DNA of 64,000 nucleotides, taken from contig NZ_SJPK01000006.1 in assembly GCF_007859855.1 (NCBI RefSeq), forward strand, positions 277,963 to 341,962, given 5' to 3'. Origin of the DNA: Allorhodopirellula solitaria (GTDB lineage Bacteria; Planctomycetota; Planctomycetia; Pirellulales; Pirellulaceae). The translations under genes were made by a program, and so were the position numbers. Below, piece by piece: positions 17,832-27,977 of the stretch (positions are counted from its first letter, which is position 1; each line of letters opens with the position of its first letter). The notes beneath the pieces are model-generated. The model had not been told where the DNA came from, did not search any database, and worked only from the letters and a program-made list of their open reading frames with translations.

Positions 17832-18817
17832 GAGGGGTTCCTTGTTGATTCGGCGGACAGTTGCAGCAGCGGCAAGATTTGACTGGCGTTTTCGTCAATG
17901 ATGATTTTCTTGCCGAGGTTGGGGACGATCTCACGCATTGTTTCGATATAGATGCGTTGCTTAGTGACCTCGGGTGCTTTGAGGTACTCCGTCATCACGG
18001 CATTGAAGCGGGCGACATCCCCTTCGGCCTCGTTGACCCGTTTGAGTGCATAGCCCTCGGCGGCCTGGATCTTCTGCTCCGCCTCACCACTTGCTCGCGG
18101 CACGACCTTGTTGTACTCCCCGTTGGCGACATTGATTAACTGCTCACGCTCTTGTTGGGCCTGGTTGACCTCGTTGAAGGAACGCTGAACCGGCAGAGGT
18201 GGGTTCACGTTCTTGAGCTGGACTTGGTCAATGCTCAATCCCAGTTCGTATTTATTGACGAGATCCTGGAGCTGGGTCAACGCGTCGGCTTCGATCTCTT
18301 GGCGGCCGACGGTAATGACTTCGTCAACGGTCCGGTCGCCGACGACGGTGCGCATCACCGACTCGGAGAGAGCACGTAGCGTGCTATCGGGGTCGCGGAC
18401 TTTGAAGAGGTAGAGTTTGGGATCCCGAACCCGGTACTGAATGATCCACTCGACCGTTGCCGCGTTGAGATCACCCGTCACCATACCTCGTTCGAGCGTT
18501 TGTTCGGCCGAAAACTGGTTGGGGTTGGAGGCGCCTGTCGTCCCAAAGCCGAACTCTTGCTTCAGCTGCCGTTTGACCGGCACCATCGAGACGCGTTCGA
18601 TGTTGAAGGGCAATTTGAATCGCAGCCCGGGTTCGGCATTGCGAACGAACTTGCCGAAACGCAGAACCACGCCTTGGGATTCTGCCTGAACCGTGTAAAC
18701 GCTCGTAAAGACGACGAACACCAGCAGCAACGCTGGAATCAGCCAGAGCATTCGAACTTGGGCCCAGTCGAAATCGCGCCAGTCAAAGTCGCGCCAGTCG
18801 TCAGGATCAAACTTCAT
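17828..18817 (-). CDS. hflK: Modulator of FtsH protease HflK
   Basis: This is the partner of HflC in the HflKC complex, anchored by one transmembrane segment with the large SPFH domain outside the cytoplasm. The 329-residue protein opens with an acidic, tandemly repeated DWRDFDWRDFDW stretch, then the membrane segment (MLWLIPALLLVFVVFTSVYT), the SPFH domain (QGVVLRFGKFVRNAEPGLRF, WIIQYRVRDPKLYLF, ALSESVMRTVVGDRTVDEV) and a coiled-coil with FNEVNQAQQEREQLIN and KRVNEAEGDVARFNAVMTEY, all characteristic of HflK. The Gly-rich N-terminus of the proteobacterial protein is absent. It is the first gene of the hflK-hflC-nagA cluster, with 201 bases of non-coding sequence upstream. Confidence 0.95.
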   Translation of the reverse strand: MKFDPDDWRDFDWRDFDWAQVRMLWLIPALLLVFVVFTSVYTVQAESQGVVLRFGKFVRNAEPGLRFKLPFNIERVSMVPVKRQLKQEFGFGTTGASNPNQFSAEQTLERGMVTGDLNAATVEWIIQYRVRDPKLYLFKVRDPDSTLRALSESVMRTVVGDRTVDEVITVGRQEIEADALTQLQDLVNKYELGLSIDQVQLKNVNPPLPVQRSFNEVNQAQQEREQLINVANGEYNKVVPRASGEAEQKIQAAEGYALKRVNEAEGDVARFNAVMTEYLKAPEVTKQRIYIETMREIVPNLGKKIIIDENASQILPLLQLSAESTRNPS

Positions 18818-19018
18818 GGGAGCTTCGGTTTATCGATGGATGAGAATCGTAGTGAAACTCAGCTACCGAATTGCCGCAGATGGGCGGAAGTGCCCTTGGC
18901 ATCTGCACAGCCAATACCGATTGCCGAGTTCTCGCAAGTATAGCTTGCTCACAGCGAAACGCACCTTTTCTCGCAGCGGTTCTGTCAACACAGCTGCAAA
19001 TCAGCCCCGGGAGATCCC

Positions 19019-19726
19019 TCAGAAGAGCGAGAACTCGATGGCTCCCGTCAGCACGACGCCGTCATCGGTGCCGATTTGACCGGCCTGCCAGGCGGCGAAG
19101 TTGTCGAGATAGTTGATGCCGAGGACAAGCCGCGAGGGGACGCCGAACACATTGACGTCCGTCTTCAGATCAATGCCATACGTCGTGGCAAAATCACTGA
19201 TCTCATCGGCGATCATGCCGCTGGAATAGCGTCCGTTGAGGTCATAGAGCCCCAGCGACAGATCCAGCCAAATGGGGGTGCGGCCGAATACCGTCTCCCA
19301 ACCCGCGACGATCTTGGCACCCTGATAATCGGAATCAATCGATTCGTTCCCAGCATCTTGGTCCCAATTCATCATGCTGTAGCCAAAACCGGCCGACAGA
19401 TGATGATTGCCAAAATCCCAGGTGTCTCGCATGATGGCATCGACGTTGATCATCTGTGTGGTGTCGGTCACACCATAGCGGACATTCGATTCGACGCTGG
19501 TGAGGTATCCGTCAAAACGATGGTGTCCGCCGAGTCCGACGATCGTTCCAATGGAATCTCCCGAGCTCGTGCCCAAGCTCGGTAGTAAGGGAGCCCAAAC
19601 GCCAACGGACGAGTTCAGCTCAGTCCCGTCGACGGCCGAGGCGGGCGAAGCCCCGAGAGCCAGCCACCCGGTCAGCGTCATGACGACGACCCCGTAGAGG
19701 CTCCAAGAATTTTGATTGCAACGCAT
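19019..19726 (-). CDS. Secreted or outer-membrane beta-barrel-like protein of unknown function
   Basis: The preferred start at 19726 gives 235 residues with a signal peptide (SLYGVVVMTLTGWLALGA, then SPASA, cleavage near residue 31). The rest is rich in alternating hydrophobic and polar residues and aromatic positions, with repeated short strands (GGHHRFDGYLTSVESNVRYG, WLDLSLGLYDL, VPSRLVLGINYLD), and ends in GAIEFSLF with a terminal Phe, as in outer-membrane barrels. An in-frame start 66 bases upstream would add a hydrophilic leader in front of the signal peptide and is less likely. No family is recognised and no enzyme motif is seen. It is monocistronic, with about 200 non-coding bases on each side. 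Confidence 0.7.
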   Translation of the reverse strand: MRCNQNSWSLYGVVVMTLTGWLALGASPASAVDGTELNSSVGVWAPLLPSLGTSSGDSIGTIVGLGGHHRFDGYLTSVESNVRYGVTDTTQMINVDAIMRDTWDFGNHHLSAGFGYSMMNWDQDAGNESIDSDYQGAKIVAGWETVFGRTPIWLDLSLGLYDLNGRYSSGMIADEISDFATTYGIDLKTDVNVFGVPSRLVLGINYLDNFAAWQAGQIGTDDGVVLTGAIEFSLF

Positions 19727-19946
19727 GGTAGGAGGAGGTCCACGGTGAGCATCGGTTTCGGGAGCAAAGACGATCTCTGCACCATCGATCATACTTCACT
19801 ATCGGAGTGCTCACCGACCGTTCTCGCGTTGACCTTGAACTTTTCTATTCGCTATCCAGACCGAGGGTATCGTCCCGCAGCGTAGAGAAAAGGTGCGCGG
19901 GAATTCATTTTGGCTCAAGTTTCCAGTCACTGGCGTTGAAGACGGC

Positions 19947-20981
19947 TTAACTGCTCAGTCCCGGGTATCGCTGTTGCAGTTCGCCCCGAGCTTGAGCTGC
20001 TCGATCGGGTTTGCCGACCTTGGTCCACAGATCCACGAGTTGCTTCAGTGCTTCGACGTGCTCCGCGGCATGCGATGAATACATTAACTGGGTATGCAGG
20101 TAGGCGAGCAGAGCTCCTTCCTCATCGCCGAGTGCCTGGTAACTGGCACCCTGTGCGTTATAGATGGCCGCTGCGGTTTGTGTATCGATTGGGTTAAGTG
20201 TTGCGATCAGGTCGTTGACCGCCTTGAGCGCTTCCTCGCCTTGTCCCTGTTTCGCTGTGATGACAGCGATGCCGGCTTGCGAGAGCGTCTGCAATCGTTT
20301 CTCGCCTGCGGTGTTGGGTTTCAACCCCGCGACTTTGGACAGCGCCGCCTTCGCGGGACCGAGATTGTCTTGCAGCAATTGGATCATGCCGGTTTGATAA
20401 ACGGCTTCGATCTGCAGTTCGCGAGCAGGAGCATTTCGCAAATACCCGTAGAACTGAGCTGCTTTTTCATAGTTGCCCAAGGCTTTGGCAAGATCGCCGA
20501 GCAAACGCGTGGCATCGTAGAAGTGCCAGGAATCTGGATGGGCCTGGGCGAACGCAATCACGCCGGAGGTTGCCTTGTTCAGGTCTCCTTGTCCCGAGAG
20601 CGCCATCTGTCCCTGAGTCTCGGCCAAATAGAACTCGGCATCCGCCTTGATCACGTCTCGCGATAGCTCGGCGATATTAAGTTGCTTTAGTTCATCGAAG
20701 GCTTGCTCATACTGGCCCTCCATCACGAGTTCGCGGCCACGGGTGAGTTCAGGAGGATCTCCTTGAAAAAGAATCCGTGTGATTTCATTGGCGGGAAAGG
20801 ATTGATCCTTGCCAGCAACGCTGATCACGATCTCGTTCTTGCCGAGCGATTTGATCCGGCCAATGACTGCGTCTCCACCCTGCGGGTACACGCGATCGGT
20901 CTGTGCCTGGGCCACACCACTGATCAGCGTGGCCACCAGGAGACCGAAACAATAGCAGTGTCGTCGTGAAAGGAACTTCAT
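19947..20981 (-). CDS. Secreted TPR-repeat protein
   Basis: This 344-residue protein begins with a signal peptide (MKFLSRRHCYCFGLLVATLI, then SGVAQAQ, cleavage near 27). A small beta-type domain follows (DAVIGRIKSLGKNEIVISVA, NEITRILFQGDPPELTRGRE), then helical TPR-like repeats: GQYEQAFDELKQLN, GNYEKAAQFYGYLRNAP, NLGPAKAALSKV, GDEEGALLAYLHTQLM and a final GKPDRAAQARGELQQRYPG. Such proteins act as protein-protein scaffolds in the periplasm; no specific partner is evident. It lies 107 bases downstream of the large TPR gene on the same strand, so the two are probably co-transcribed and may act together. Function beyond the repeats is unknown. Confidence 0.85.
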   Translation of the reverse strand: MKFLSRRHCYCFGLLVATLISGVAQAQTDRVYPQGGDAVIGRIKSLGKNEIVISVAGKDQSFPANEITRILFQGDPPELTRGRELVMEGQYEQAFDELKQLNIAELSRDVIKADAEFYLAETQGQMALSGQGDLNKATSGVIAFAQAHPDSWHFYDATRLLGDLAKALGNYEKAAQFYGYLRNAPARELQIEAVYQTGMIQLLQDNLGPAKAALSKVAGLKPNTAGEKRLQTLSQAGIAVITAKQGQGEEALKAVNDLIATLNPIDTQTAAAIYNAQGASYQALGDEEGALLAYLHTQLMYSSHAAEHVEALKQLVDLWTKVGKPDRAAQARGELQQRYPGLSS

Positions 20982-21088
20982 GGCAAAACAGGTTCAGTGG
21001 AGGGACGAGTGGTCAAGCGGAACGCGAGTGGAGGGTCGCGGCCCATTTCAAAAAGGAGAATGTCTGCAACGTCGTGCGGGGCATCCTG

Positions 21089-24000
21089 TCAGTCACCGTT
21101 GGCTGGGGGCAATCCATCGGGATTCTCGCCCGCGGCGATTTGAATCTTCTTCAGCAACGCATTGAATTTCCTGAATTCGTCGGGGCCGCCCAAGTCGGGG
21201 TATAACCCCGCCAAGCTAGTGATTACCCGGGCTGCGTTCTGGGTGAGTTTGGGATCCTTGGCCGCTTCACCCTGCATGTATCGACAGCGTGCGAGGTGGT
21301 AGCGAGCATTGAAGAAACGATCGCGGAAGTTCGGGTTTCGCTGCGTCATGACGCTAATTTTTCCCCACCCCCAAATGACGCCTTTCTTGCCGCCACCGAG
21401 TGCTGACTCGTACGCATCGGGTTTGTACTTGGCGGGCAGCACGGCGGCCCATTGTTCGTATGTCAGCGCGGCTTCTTCTTGTGCGTCGATCATCGTCGGT
21501 TTGGTCGTGAGGATCTCGCGAAACTCTTTCAGAGCTGCCGAATACTGGCCCTGCAGCCGCAGTGCCTTGCCCAGCAGATAGGGGATTGTCTCGGAGGCAT
21601 CCGGTTTCTGTTTGAGGGTTTGAAAGGTCTCGATCGCTGTCTTCAAGAGTTCCGCGGTCTGGCCTTCGGCTTTGACCTGACCCTCGGGCATGGCGGATTC
21701 GGCCATCCCTAGCATCGTTTGGCCAACCCACAACAACGTCGTATCGTCTTGGGAAATCTTCGAAATCTGCGACAGGAAGACGTTGAAGGCATCGATTAGC
21801 TTTGCTTGCCGCGCCGGAGGAGCGTTCTCGATTTGCTTCTGAATATCGACCGCGAGGGTGCGGAAGGTTTGGACGAGCTTTTGCTTGCCCGCATCATCGG
21901 AGGCCGTCTCTTGCAACTGCTCGATCGCGTGGGTGGCGCGAGCGAGTAGTTTTTCCTGGTCACCGTCGGACGACGTCAACTGGCTAGCGACTGCCTGCAG
22001 TTCCGTCCGATAGAGATCAAAGAGGAAACTTTGTGAGGGGGCTTCGAGTTTGGATTGCAGGGGAATGGGGCCGTACTTGGGATGGTCGAGTACCTTCACG
22101 GCGGCGTCAGGGCGATCTTGGCGCAATCGGATTTTGGCGAGAACGAGGGCCGCGTTCATGGCGTCGGCATCGACGAGCCCACCTTGGATTTGGTTCAACC
22201 CTGCGGTGAGTTCGGCGGCAGCCTTTTTCCAATAGTCGTCCGCTTGCTGATCCTTTTCCTCACGGAGAAGTCGGAGGGAATCGTTCCAGTAAAACAGGCC
22301 CAGGGACCGGCGGAACTGAGCCTGTTCCGGGCTCTCGGGCATAGCATCGATCATCCGCTTGGCATCGGCCAGATCGTTCTTCTTCAAAGCCATGGCGATC
22401 GAGATACCCTGTGCCGAAGCTGCTTTGGGATTGTCGGGCCATTTCTGGACCAAGAAATCGCCGAGCTGTTTGATGCGTTCGACCCAGTAATCGCTGCCGG
22501 TTCCCTCCGCGGAAATAATCTGCTGGGCAGAATTCAATGCGATCAAACCGCCACTGAGTCCGACGTCACTGCCGGGGGCAAACTGCGCAAGTGCGCTACC
22601 GACAACAAAACTGTCGCGATACCGCTTCTCCTGCAGCAACAAGAAAGCGAGGAATTGACGCGCCTCGTTGATCTCAGCGGAATCGGTGTCCGAACCGATC
22701 ATCGACAAACCACGGCGTAAAATCACGACCCCGGTTTGGCGGGTGGAATCGAGAGATTCCTGCAACGACTTCACTTGTTCGGCATCGCCGTCTTGATCCT
22801 GCAGGGCTTTGATTTGGCCGGCAATCAATTGCTCGGTTTGGAACAATTCACGCGCCGACGCGAGTGCTTCGGCAAAGCTCTTGGGGTCATCGGCTGTCGG
22901 CGTGTCGGCCGTCTCTTCGGCGGCGGCAGCATCGATGCCAATATCAGCCAGCAACTTGACCGCTGCCTCATCGTGGGTCCCGGGGATCCTTTTGGCTTGC
23001 ATCAACAGTTTTCGCGCGTCCGAGAGAGCCCGTTTGCGTTCGTTGGGTTTTGTGTTTTGCTCATCCGCGTTCTTGGCGAGATAGGCACGGGCCAATTCGA
23101 CTCGCAGGTCTTGAGCGATTTGGCTTCGCTGCTCGTTGGGTCGAAGTGACGCTTCCACTGGTGCCCCGACCTTGATCGCTTCGGCATAATCTTGCTTCTT
23201 ACCGGATAGCAACAGACTGACTAAACCCGCGGCAGCCCCGATCTTCGCGTCGCGAAATTCGGGGGTGTCACTTTGTTCGAGCATGCGTGTGTAGCTCTCG
23301 TAGGCCTGGTCGCGTTTGCCTAGCAACTGTTCGACTTTGCCCCGCGGGTAAAACGCAGCGGCGCCGAGCACGTAGTTGTCATACTTCTCGCTCAGATCCG
23401 TGTACGTCCCGAGAGCTTGCTCGAGCATCTGAGGTGCCTCCTTGACGGGGTCCTGATACGTCTCTGCGGCGAGCATCTTTGCTTCACCGGAGCTCTGCAG
23501 AGCCATCAGGAACTCGCCTCGATAGCGATCACGTAGCTCCGCTTTTTCGGGGTTTTTCTCCGGATCGATATCGGCAACCTTCATGTCCTCAAGCTTCCCT
23601 TTGAGGTCATTGATGATCGTTTCAAAGGTTTTGCTGGCGGCCTGGTATTGCTCTCTGGCCTGTTTGCGTTTGTCGTCATCGAGTTCACCGATCATGAACT
23701 GTGAACCGCGGAACAATCGTAGTTTTCCCAGTTGGGCACGGGCCTCGGAGGCGCGTGGGTTGCCTGGATGATTCTTCAGGAAAACTTGCAACTGGGCTTC
23801 GGCTTTTGCGAAGGCCTCGTCGCGCCGCTCGACCGAACGGGCATTCCCCGCGGACTCGATGTAAGTCTGCGCTTTCTCCAGCGGGACGGTCGTTGTGAAT
23901 GCGGAATCAACTCCGGGGTACTGGTCGAGTCGGTCGAGATACGCGATGGCGAGATCGTAGTATTCTGCGGCCCGCAATCGCTTGACGAAATCCGCGGCCG

Positions 24001-24142
24001 GTTCACCTTGGGCGCGCGCCTGCGTGGCACCGATCGCACCGAGCACCAACACGGCAGACATTGCCAGACAAGCTGGCTGCCGGTGGGATCGTCTACGCCA
24101 GCGGCGTGATTGAGAGAGAACTACGAAAAGCGATCGCGGCAT
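21089..24142 (-). CDS. Large secreted TPR-repeat protein
   Basis: This 1017-residue protein has a basic N-terminus and a signal peptide (AMSAVLVLGAIGATQARAQ, cleavage near 45), followed throughout by helix pairs of TPR type. Examples are AAEYYDLAIAYLDRLDQYPG near 60, KRDQAYESYTRMLEQSDTPE, DAAVKVLDHPKYG and LQGQYSAALKEFREILTTKP near the C-terminus, and ARYHLARCRYMQGEAAKDP at the end. The mid-region is long, helical and charged, with little sequence complexity beyond the repeats. No catalytic motif is seen. It is upstream of a smaller secreted TPR protein in the same orientation (107-base gap). A periplasmic scaffold or assembly role is plausible but not shown; TPR proteins of this size are frequent in planctomycetes. 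Confidence 0.85.
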   Translation of the reverse strand: MPRSLFVVLSQSRRWRRRSHRQPACLAMSAVLVLGAIGATQARAQGEPAADFVKRLRAAEYYDLAIAYLDRLDQYPGVDSAFTTTVPLEKAQTYIESAGNARSVERRDEAFAKAEAQLQVFLKNHPGNPRASEARAQLGKLRLFRGSQFMIGELDDDKRKQAREQYQAASKTFETIINDLKGKLEDMKVADIDPEKNPEKAELRDRYRGEFLMALQSSGEAKMLAAETYQDPVKEAPQMLEQALGTYTDLSEKYDNYVLGAAAFYPRGKVEQLLGKRDQAYESYTRMLEQSDTPEFRDAKIGAAAGLVSLLLSGKKQDYAEAIKVGAPVEASLRPNEQRSQIAQDLRVELARAYLAKNADEQNTKPNERKRALSDARKLLMQAKRIPGTHDEAAVKLLADIGIDAAAAEETADTPTADDPKSFAEALASARELFQTEQLIAGQIKALQDQDGDAEQVKSLQESLDSTRQTGVVILRRGLSMIGSDTDSAEINEARQFLAFLLLQEKRYRDSFVVGSALAQFAPGSDVGLSGGLIALNSAQQIISAEGTGSDYWVERIKQLGDFLVQKWPDNPKAASAQGISIAMALKKNDLADAKRMIDAMPESPEQAQFRRSLGLFYWNDSLRLLREEKDQQADDYWKKAAAELTAGLNQIQGGLVDADAMNAALVLAKIRLRQDRPDAAVKVLDHPKYGPIPLQSKLEAPSQSFLFDLYRTELQAVASQLTSSDGDQEKLLARATHAIEQLQETASDDAGKQKLVQTFRTLAVDIQKQIENAPPARQAKLIDAFNVFLSQISKISQDDTTLLWVGQTMLGMAESAMPEGQVKAEGQTAELLKTAIETFQTLKQKPDASETIPYLLGKALRLQGQYSAALKEFREILTTKPTMIDAQEEAALTYEQWAAVLPAKYKPDAYESALGGGKKGVIWGWGKISVMTQRNPNFRDRFFNARYHLARCRYMQGEAAKDPKLTQNAARVITSLAGLYPDLGGPDEFRKFNALLKKIQIAAGENPDGLPPANGD

Positions 24143-24324
24143 GGGATGTATCGAGCGAGAGACGAATCGACGGGCGTATCAGGAGCGTGGCCGCCATGTC
24201 GAGCAGCACCTCACTAGGTTAAAGTGCCAGTAGCGGACTAGCAACCTTTTGACGTTGATTGCGGCTCGGTTGTTTCAAAATCCAGGCGTCTGCACCGTTC
24301 CACCTCCCATGATACCTCTGTCCG

Positions 24325-26886
24325 ATGCGAATCCCCAGCGAACTTCACGGCGAATCTCTTTACGGTCGAAGAACGGCTCGCCTTGCCTCCCCCCCGAGCC
24401 AATCCTGGCGACGCGTCATCCGCTTGATCATCGTCATGGCACTGATCTTGGTGGCCATGCGACAAGCGGCCCGTTCGGGGGTCTATCAAGTGTTCTTTCC
24501 CAGTACAGAAGTCAAGCGATTCGTATCCAACGACACTCGTTCCGTAGCGACGCTGACGAATGCGGAAGATGCCTCGGCGGAGATATCGCCCGCCCTGCAG
24601 TCCGCGTTGGATACCTGGGCGGCTCAGAAAACAAGTGATGAGTTAGCCAGCCTGCTGGCGAATTGGCTCGACGGCCAACCTTGGGGCGTCCAGGATGATT
24701 CCACCGGCGCGTTGGCTGAGCCGGGCAACGAGGCCGCGATCGCACAGGCGATCCAGAGGAAACTTATCGCAGAGATGAGAGACGGCACGGTCTGGCGGGC
24801 CGATGACGGCCCGGGGTTGATGGCGACACTCGCATTGCACGATCCGCGAAAAGATCGGCCTACCCCGCCTCGATCTTCCCAGTCGAAAACCGTTGCCGCG
24901 GGAGTGCTCCCATTGTTGCAACAACCCGACGTCTATCGCGGCAAGAGCGTGCGCGCCCGTGGTGAGGTGGTACAGATTGAAAAACTGCGGGCGAGCGAGA
25001 ATCCCTTTGGTATCACGAGCTATTGGAACCTATGGTTGCTCCCACAAGACGCCAGCAACCGACCTTGGCTGGTGATTGTAGGGGAACTACCGAGCGAACT
25101 CGCCGCACTCATTCCCACATCAACCTCTACCCCTGAAGCCGAACAACAAGAAAGGCTTGAGGCCGAGTCGGACAAACGATCATGGCCCGTGAACGCGCCG
25201 CGCCCCCTGGTCGATGTCGATGGCGAGTTTCTCAAACGTCTGTCCTATCAATCCGCTGCGGGAGCAGAACTCACCCCCGTCGTGGCTGGTCACGTCGTCA
25301 CGATCCAGGCCAATGGGAACTCCCGTGTCGCGACCGCTATTGGTGCGTCCCAACCCAGTGCCTCGGCGCCAGCAGACAGGCCTGACGAACTGCCTTTGTT
25401 CTGGATCGTGGTCGGCTCGATCGCTGCCGGGTTTTTGATCGCGATCGCAGTGATGTGGCGGACCGCGACGCTGAACCGTCAGATGCGTGCCCGTCGCAAC
25501 CGACATCCCGTGAGCCTGGGGATCGTGTGGATCGTCACGGGCATCATGGTTTCGAGTTCGGCGTCGGCGCAGTCGCTCATGGATCTGTTGCCCGGCTATG
25601 ACCAGGAACGATTGCAAGAATTGTCAGAGGCTGCGGTCTCCACGCTCGCAAGCCCATCCATCGACGTCGATGAAATCGCGAAGATTGTTTTTCGCGTCAA
25701 CCGGCTCAGCGATGCCGCCCTGCAAACCCGTGTCGCCCGATCGTCGATGCCGCCGAGCGTGGGCGATGCCATCGTGATTGATGAAGAAATTTCTGAGCTC
25801 ACGCCGCTAACCATTGACGCCGACCTGCAGGAATATCTCGAGTTCGAACAGATTCAGATGGTTCGACTTGCTGATGTCGAAGGCGTCCCGCATCTGTTGT
25901 TCGCCAAATTACTGCCTGGTGAAGCTGTCCCGGGTGACCGCATCGCCTGCATTGCGGTACGGACGCTCGCAGATGGTGGGAAGGGGAATCGCGGCTCGTC
26001 CGCCGCCCTCGCGGCGTCGCAGGGTTCGGATCCGGCGAGCCAAGATTGGATTATCGACATCGCGGGGCGCTTGCACTGGACCCCCGCCCGTCCGCAGTCA
26101 CCCGCTGACGCGGTGCTGGCGTTGTCGGGCGTGGACCTCAGCCGGCTCGCTGATTTGCCGAAGCGGGATCGGGAGCCTTTCGACGATGCCGATTCACCAT
26201 TGTTCTATCCGATGATCGGGGCCGCCGACTTCGCCGCCCATCCCGACAGGGAGCAAAGCCAGCGAAGTGATGCAGCGAGGTCCATGCGAGATTCCACGAT
26301 CGACGTATCGCCAGTGGACCTCCTGCAGGATCCGGCCACGTACACGGGCCAGTGGATTCAGCTCGATGCTGAAACCATTCGAATCACACGTGTGGCCGTC
26401 GAATCATCGCAGCGACAGATCGAGGTCGGTGGTGATTCCTATTACGAAATCGACGCTATCGGTGATCTCGGCCAGGTGGAGTTAAAGATCGAGGTGCCCG
26501 GCGAGGAGTCGGTCACGATGGCGAACCGCTACCCCGTGACGATCGTCACCGCCCGTCTGCCGGATTTCCTCCAACCCGACGAAAGCGAGGGCACCCCGCT
26601 CGTCATCACCCGTACCGTCCCGATTCGCGTCGAGGGTTTTTTCTATCGACTATGGAGTTACGAGTCCGACTTCATGCAGTCACGTGGGGCTAAGCAGTTT
26701 GCTCCCTTGATCATTGCCGGGGTGATCGCCGATCAACGCCCCGATTCGACCGATCCGATGGGTGTTCAGGCGATCGGCAACATCGCTGCCATCGCGGTCG
26801 TCGGAGCCATTTTGGCGGCGATTGTCTTCGGCGTCGTCACGCGGCGAGGCGATCGACGATCGCGTGGTCGCACCAAGCGGCAGTGA
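24325..26886 (+). CDS. Large multi-pass membrane protein with a duplicated domain, function unknown
   Basis: This 853-residue protein is not recognised. Hydrophobic segments lie at about 33-47, at 355-377 (FWIVVGSIAAGFLIAIAVMW), at about 396-413 ending in SSSASAQS like an internal signal, and at 815-840 (IAAIAVVGAILAAIVFGVV). Between them are two related soluble segments: LLQQPDVYRGKSVRARGEVV (near 195) and LLQDPATYTGQWIQLDAETI (near 664). Both have a Leu-Leu-Gln, a Pro, a Tyr-x-Gly and alternating strand residues, so the protein probably arose by duplication of an OB-like or beta-type domain. It is divergent from the large TPR gene, with 182 bases between the two starts. The downstream gene is 156 bases away and unrelated. 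Secretion or envelope biogenesis is possible but unproven. Confidence 0.8.
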   Translation: MRIPSELHGESLYGRRTARLASPPSQSWRRVIRLIIVMALILVAMRQAARSGVYQVFFPSTEVKRFVSNDTRSVATLTNAEDASAEISPALQSALDTWAAQKTSDELASLLANWLDGQPWGVQDDSTGALAEPGNEAAIAQAIQRKLIAEMRDGTVWRADDGPGLMATLALHDPRKDRPTPPRSSQSKTVAAGVLPLLQQPDVYRGKSVRARGEVVQIEKLRASENPFGITSYWNLWLLPQDASNRPWLVIVGELPSELAALIPTSTSTPEAEQQERLEAESDKRSWPVNAPRPLVDVDGEFLKRLSYQSAAGAELTPVVAGHVVTIQANGNSRVATAIGASQPSASAPADRPDELPLFWIVVGSIAAGFLIAIAVMWRTATLNRQMRARRNRHPVSLGIVWIVTGIMVSSSASAQSLMDLLPGYDQERLQELSEAAVSTLASPSIDVDEIAKIVFRVNRLSDAALQTRVARSSMPPSVGDAIVIDEEISELTPLTIDADLQEYLEFEQIQMVRLADVEGVPHLLFAKLLPGEAVPGDRIACIAVRTLADGGKGNRGSSAALAASQGSDPASQDWIIDIAGRLHWTPARPQSPADAVLALSGVDLSRLADLPKRDREPFDDADSPLFYPMIGAADFAAHPDREQSQRSDAARSMRDSTIDVSPVDLLQDPATYTGQWIQLDAETIRITRVAVESSQRQIEVGGDSYYEIDAIGDLGQVELKIEVPGEESVTMANRYPVTIVTARLPDFLQPDESEGTPLVITRTVPIRVEGFFYRLWSYESDFMQSRGAKQFAPLIIAGVIADQRPDSTDPMGVQAIGNIAAIAVVGAILAAIVFGVVTRRGDRRSRGRTKRQ

Positions 26887-27042
26887 CCGGGCTATTGAAA
26901 CGTTGGGATTGTCAATCGCCAGGTTCCCGCGTTGGTTTTTGACTTCATCCTCTCCTAACGCAGGATAGTGCTGCCAAGCCAACGACCAGAGCATCCGTGG
27001 TATGTTAGGCACCTCATTGCCAACGACAACAAGGATTCCTTC

Positions 27043-27975
27043 ATGACTGCAAAACTCAGCGCAATCGCACCGGATTGGTGGGACTACACCACACTCGATC
27101 AAGACCTCATCGATGAAGCCGCCGCACTCTCGCCGGCGGAGATACTCGCTCTCTCGCGTCCGGGGTTTCAGGTTGTCTTCTACGACACGCTGGAAGACTT
27201 CTATCTAGCCGAAGCCCTGGAGTATCTCGAAGCCTGGAAAGAGTCAACCGATGACAACCCCGTGGGCGTTTGTGGACCGATCGGTCCGACTGAGCAGCTA
27301 CCCTTGGTAGCGCGGATGATCAATTCTCTCGGACTCAATGTGCAGAGTGGTCATTTCTGGGGGATGGATGAGTGGATTGTCGACGGGGTGGAGGTTCCTG
27401 CCAACCATCCGCTGTCGTTCGAGAAATGCGATCGCGAGATGCTGTTGGACCGGATCGATGCCAAGTTGCGGATGCCCGACGCGAACCTGCACTTCCCCAA
27501 AGCCGATGTGGGGCCGTTTCGAAAGAGCTGGGACAGCGGCGTGAAATGCGCCGTCATGCAGGGGGGGCAGGGTGACGTCAAGCATTGGGCATTCAACGAT
27601 CCGCTGCGTCGTGAAGGCCAATGGAAGGATGCCCCGCCACCGGCCTCGGAGTATCGCAAGCTCGCGACACGAGTCGTCGAATTGCACCCTTTGACGATCG
27701 CCCAGAATGCACGCACCAGTGGCGGTGGGAACATCTCTCTGGTGCCGACTTCCGCCGTCACCGTCGGTCCCGTCGAAACGTGGCAGGCCGAGAAGGTTTC
27801 GATCTGGCACGCGGGGGCTCACGACAATCCCTTTGGCCAACGGCTGACCTGCCTCATGGTCGCCAAAGGGATCGCCAATTCGGCCGTGCCAATGTCCCTA
27901 CTCGCCGACCACCCCAACGTGCAGTTCAACTACTATCGAGGCGGTATCGGCACCTGCTCGGTCGAAATGCACTAG
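27043..27975 (+). CDS. Glucosamine-6-phosphate deaminase/isomerase-like protein
   Basis: NagB-type enzymes convert GlcN-6-phosphate to fructose-6-phosphate and ammonia. The 310-residue protein has NagB-like features in diverged form: a phosphate-loop-like [20 protein letters not shown], the [14 protein letters not shown] block in place of the usual active-site strand, ANLHFPK, and [18 protein letters not shown] resembling the NagB segment that ends in a threonine-valine-glycine. Planctomycetes carry a distinct branch of this family. ATG 27043 begins the conserved N-terminus [15 protein letters not shown]; 25 upstream in-frame codons look non-coding. nagA, the preceding step, is 10 kb away. 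An inverted repeat that could end transcription begins just after the stop. The symbol is withheld because substrate specificity of this branch is uncertain. Confidence 0.75.
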   Translation: MTAKLSAIAPDWWDYTTLDQDLIDEAAALSPAEILALSRPGFQVVFYDTLEDFYLAEALEYLEAWKESTDDNPVGVCGPIGPTEQLPLVARMINSLGLNVQSGHFWGMDEWIVDGVEVPANHPLSFEKCDREMLLDRIDAKLRMPDANLHFPKADVGPFRKSWDSGVKCAVMQGGQGDVKHWAFNDPLRREGQWKDAPPPASEYRKLATRVVELHPLTIAQNARTSGGGNISLVPTSAVTVGPVETWQAEKVSIWHAGAHDNPFGQRLTCLMVAKGIANSAVPMSLLADHPNVQFNYYRGGIGTCSVEMH

Positions 27976-27977
27976 TC

